8,000 nt of DNA from UBA4292 sp002395865 (GTDB taxonomy: Bacteria; Bacillota; Clostridia; Lachnospirales; Lachnospiraceae), in NCBI GenBank assembly GCA_946533395.1, contig CAMNBU010000057.1:1-8000 (forward strand), read 5' to 3'. Of this stretch, positions 7,201 to 8,000 are shown one piece after another; the stretch's first letter is position 1; every line of letters starts with the position of its first letter. The notes under the pieces were generated by a model. That model worked only from the letters and a program-made list of their open reading frames with translations, made no database searches and was not told the DNA's origin. The translations under genes were made by a program, and so were the position numbers.

Positions 7201-7804
7201 CATAGTCCGCTCGAGGCGAGGCCAGACCTTTTATATATTCCTCGGGATCCGGAAATGCCCTCGACTTATCGTAAAGACCGATGATTATTTCCGTCGTCTT
7301 TTTATCGTCGGTATCATTTCCTGAGAAGACTTTGATGAAGTTCAGAAAAGAGTTTTTTACACCCTCATCATCGCTCTCATACTCTCCCTCGAGCATCTGA
7401 GAGCAGATGTCGTATTTTAACAGCTTCAGCTCGCCTTCATCGGCGATCCTTGTGCCCGGGTCCGCATCTGTCTCATAGAAGAAACGTTTATATACCTTGT
7501 TGCAGAAACCGTCGATAGTTCCTATGTCAGCTGATGGTACGAGCTTCACCTGCGAGAGAAGATACGCGTCTTCATTCTTTATCGCCTTCTTCTCAAGCTC
7601 ATCCCTTATCCTGCTCTTCATCTCCTCGGCAGCCGCCGTTGTAAATGTCATAACGAGCATCCTGTCGATGGATATGCCGCTCTCTATGCGACTTATTATA
7701 TGCTGTGTGAGGACACTGGTCTTGCCGCTTCCCGCACCTGCCGATACTAAAAGATTGCCGCTTTTATGATCGATTATCTCCTGCTGTTTCGCTGTCGCCT
7801 GCAT
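4220..7804 (-). CDS. addA: ATP-dependent helicase/nuclease subunit A (AddA)
   Basis: AddA is the helicase-nuclease subunit of AddAB, the Gram-positive counterpart of RecBCD. It unwinds and resects double-strand break ends up to a Chi site and prepares the 3' strand for RecA. The 1194-residue protein is close to the usual length. UvrD-type helicase motifs are complete: SAGAGSGKT (21-29, Lys28), MTFTTAAAEEM (52-62), VLVDEYQDCN (387-396), GDVKQSIYGFRQ (420-431), ENFRSR (458-463), LMTIHKSKGLEF (771-782) and LLYVACTRA (847-855). The C-terminal RecB-type nuclease has GTAYH (1027-1031), GIIDAY with Asp1128, DYKTD (1141-1145) and QLIQY (1162-1166), so nuclease activity should be intact. An acidic run of 10 Asp/Glu in 14 residues (519-532) looks like a surface loop. 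The start at 7804 has an excellent AAAGGAGG. The gene overlaps the end of addB by 41 bases. Confidence 0.97.
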   Translation of the reverse strand: MQATAKQQEIIDHKSGNLLVSAGAGSGKTSVLTQHIISRIESGISIDRMLVMTFTTAAAEEMKSRIRDELEKKAIKNEDAYLLSQVKLVPSADIGTIDGFCNKVYKRFFYETDADPGTRIADEGELKLLKYDICSQMLEGEYESDDEGVKNSFLNFIKVFSGNDTDDKKTTEIIIGLYDKSRAFPDPEEYIKGLASPRADYVQELREQVKKDMDDCLLLLEQLKDFARENDLPMKVCEQFEESYIAYKSILESDKSYSQMQEDIAGFSFKRKAAPTKKDQAQWDGKEALTEHAYIMRDVVKDRLAEIKNGFIAFDENYMELEKHSIQLLGDELIRLTLKFSGLYEEAKKKRCICDFSDIELGALQILSQNGAPTKAAAELSELYDEVLVDEYQDCNDLQDMIIRSVSRQYRGENNVFMVGDVKQSIYGFRQSNPGLFIDKFNTYKENDESNKKVELCENFRSRSGVIAFINDLFGYLMKKRLGGIDYKTEGRLDSKAVIYPARPGFDAQLGILITNCAGDDGDADDDTDEQDKYELEAAFTANKILKLLNPDAPYMVTENKQLRPVTPSDIVILMRSASTAQDAYVRVFREYGIPLYCESEKGYYTSPEVSGLLELLSIIDNIRQDIPLAATMRNVFGAFSMKELADIKLIARKKGIKHFHEAVFELRSEFAKIDKFLCMIERYRALSQLLPISELLLKILDETGYIYYVNALPAGKRRMKNVDALIESAKKYEQSSFSGTGNFIRYIERLKDYDKDDAPAFNETVDAVRLMTIHKSKGLEFPVVIVACCGKTYNTMDLKAAFLTSDEHGIGCDVRDGERRFKVRSLKKKMIRRRLLRKLAEEEMRLLYVACTRAKELLIMTGILKENAKQDKLKSLTCPPLDADGTLADDYIAMDSGSYLNMIAGAVFDREAKVKGIGSSEICSSDETELEYGGYRLKIYKQNASDILPPVDAVTSKEEADENAGLDKKLRRILEFRYRNQALTSIPANMSVTDIKKASMEEMPGDDDTTFIRLGQTSKDKAARRGTAYHKLMELMELGSYDGSGIRYVTQQIERAIGEGLNAEDAKLIDGRNIAEFFDTRLGKRMIDADRNGTLFRERQFLMGVAVKDIYKDIDLDDNVLVRGIIDAYFIENDELILIDYKTDYTEDVTGRELVDRYRAQLIQYKNVLERVYGRKVKEVYIYSFCLGKEFLM

Positions 7805-8000
7805 CTGTGCCCTCCTTTCTCTTCAGTTCCTGCTCCGACAGATAAGTCACCTGCGACTTGCCGTCGAGCGTTCTGTAATTCATATCCTTTACTGTAGTAT
7901 CAAAACCGCACACAGTCCTGTACGGACAGTATCCGCACGGGTTTCTTTTTCCGTCCCTGTACGGGTTGGGGTCTATCTCCCCCGAGAGCATACCGCCGAC
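7764..8000 (-). CDS. addB: ATP-dependent helicase/nuclease subunit B (AddB), C-terminal end
   Basis: Only the last 78 residues are in the window; the reading frame stays open to the edge. The stretch NPYRDGKRNPCGYCPYRTVCGFD, interrupted here only by the edge of the motif, contains three cysteines spaced C-x2-C-x5-C (visible residues 22, 25 and 31). In AddB these hold a [4Fe-4S] cluster together with a fourth cysteine far upstream, outside the window; the cluster stabilises the nuclease domain and DNA binding. The gene lies directly upstream of addA, the standard addBA order in Firmicutes, and its end overlaps the addA start. About 40 polar residues follow the cysteines (..KRKEGTDAGDSETAGDNRS), a hydrophilic tail that coincides with the overlap. 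Confidence 0.9.
   Translation of the reverse strand, partial: VGGMLSGEIDPNPYRDGKRNPCGYCPYRTVCGFDTTVKDMNYRTLDGKSQVTYLSEQELKRKEGTDAGDSETAGDNRS
7811..7818 (-). promoter_or_regulatory. addA ribosome binding site inside addB
   Basis: AAAGGAGG on the minus strand lies 6 bases before the addA ATG and inside the addB coding sequence. It supports the 7804 start and allows efficient re-initiation by ribosomes ending addB translation 41 bases further on. Confidence 0.85.

Noticed and set aside
1..8000. CRISPR array, insertion sequence, phage genes or an unknown defence system
   Set aside because: No regularly spaced repeats, transposase motifs, terminal repeats or unassigned long genes; coding space is filled by known housekeeping families.

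Overview
The window looks like chromosomal DNA of a Gram-positive anaerobe of the Clostridia, most likely a gut or rumen Lachnospiraceae-type organism. This rests on the AddAB (not RecBCD) recombination enzymes, a Gram-positive LexA box at recA, AGGAGG-type ribosome binding sites, frequent ATA (Ile) codons, a class I DAHP synthase and a GH130 mannoside phosphorylase. The genus assignment is inference from style and gene content, not from a search. All genes are recognisable and look intact apart from the two cut by the window edges. I see no mobile element, CRISPR array, prophage or unknown system.

Left part (1-2062). The 5' two-thirds of a GH130 mannoside phosphorylase gene runs leftward off the window. 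It diverges from a rightward DAHP synthase gene (aroF/aroG type), the entry step of aromatic amino acid synthesis. The 290-base divergent spacer holds a near-consensus sigma-A promoter for each gene, a 16-base inverted-repeat operator candidate behind the GH130 promoter, and a short dispersed-type palindromic repeat in the DAHP synthase leader. A strong two-way terminator at 2034-2062 separates this part from the next.

Right part (2106-8000). All genes here are on the minus strand. In transcription order they are addB (3' end only), addA, rnpB (RNase P RNA), recA and recX. AddAB processes double-strand breaks, RecA carries out strand exchange and RecX modulates RecA. A LexA box sits at the recA start site, so recA-recX should be SOS controlled. 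The rnpB gene lies between addA and recA: its -35 box starts 7 bases after the addA stop codon. No convincing intrinsic terminator is visible after addA or after rnpB, so read-through from addBA into rnpB and recA is possible. addB/addA overlap by 41 bases and recA/recX by 23 bases, which suggests translational coupling in both pairs.
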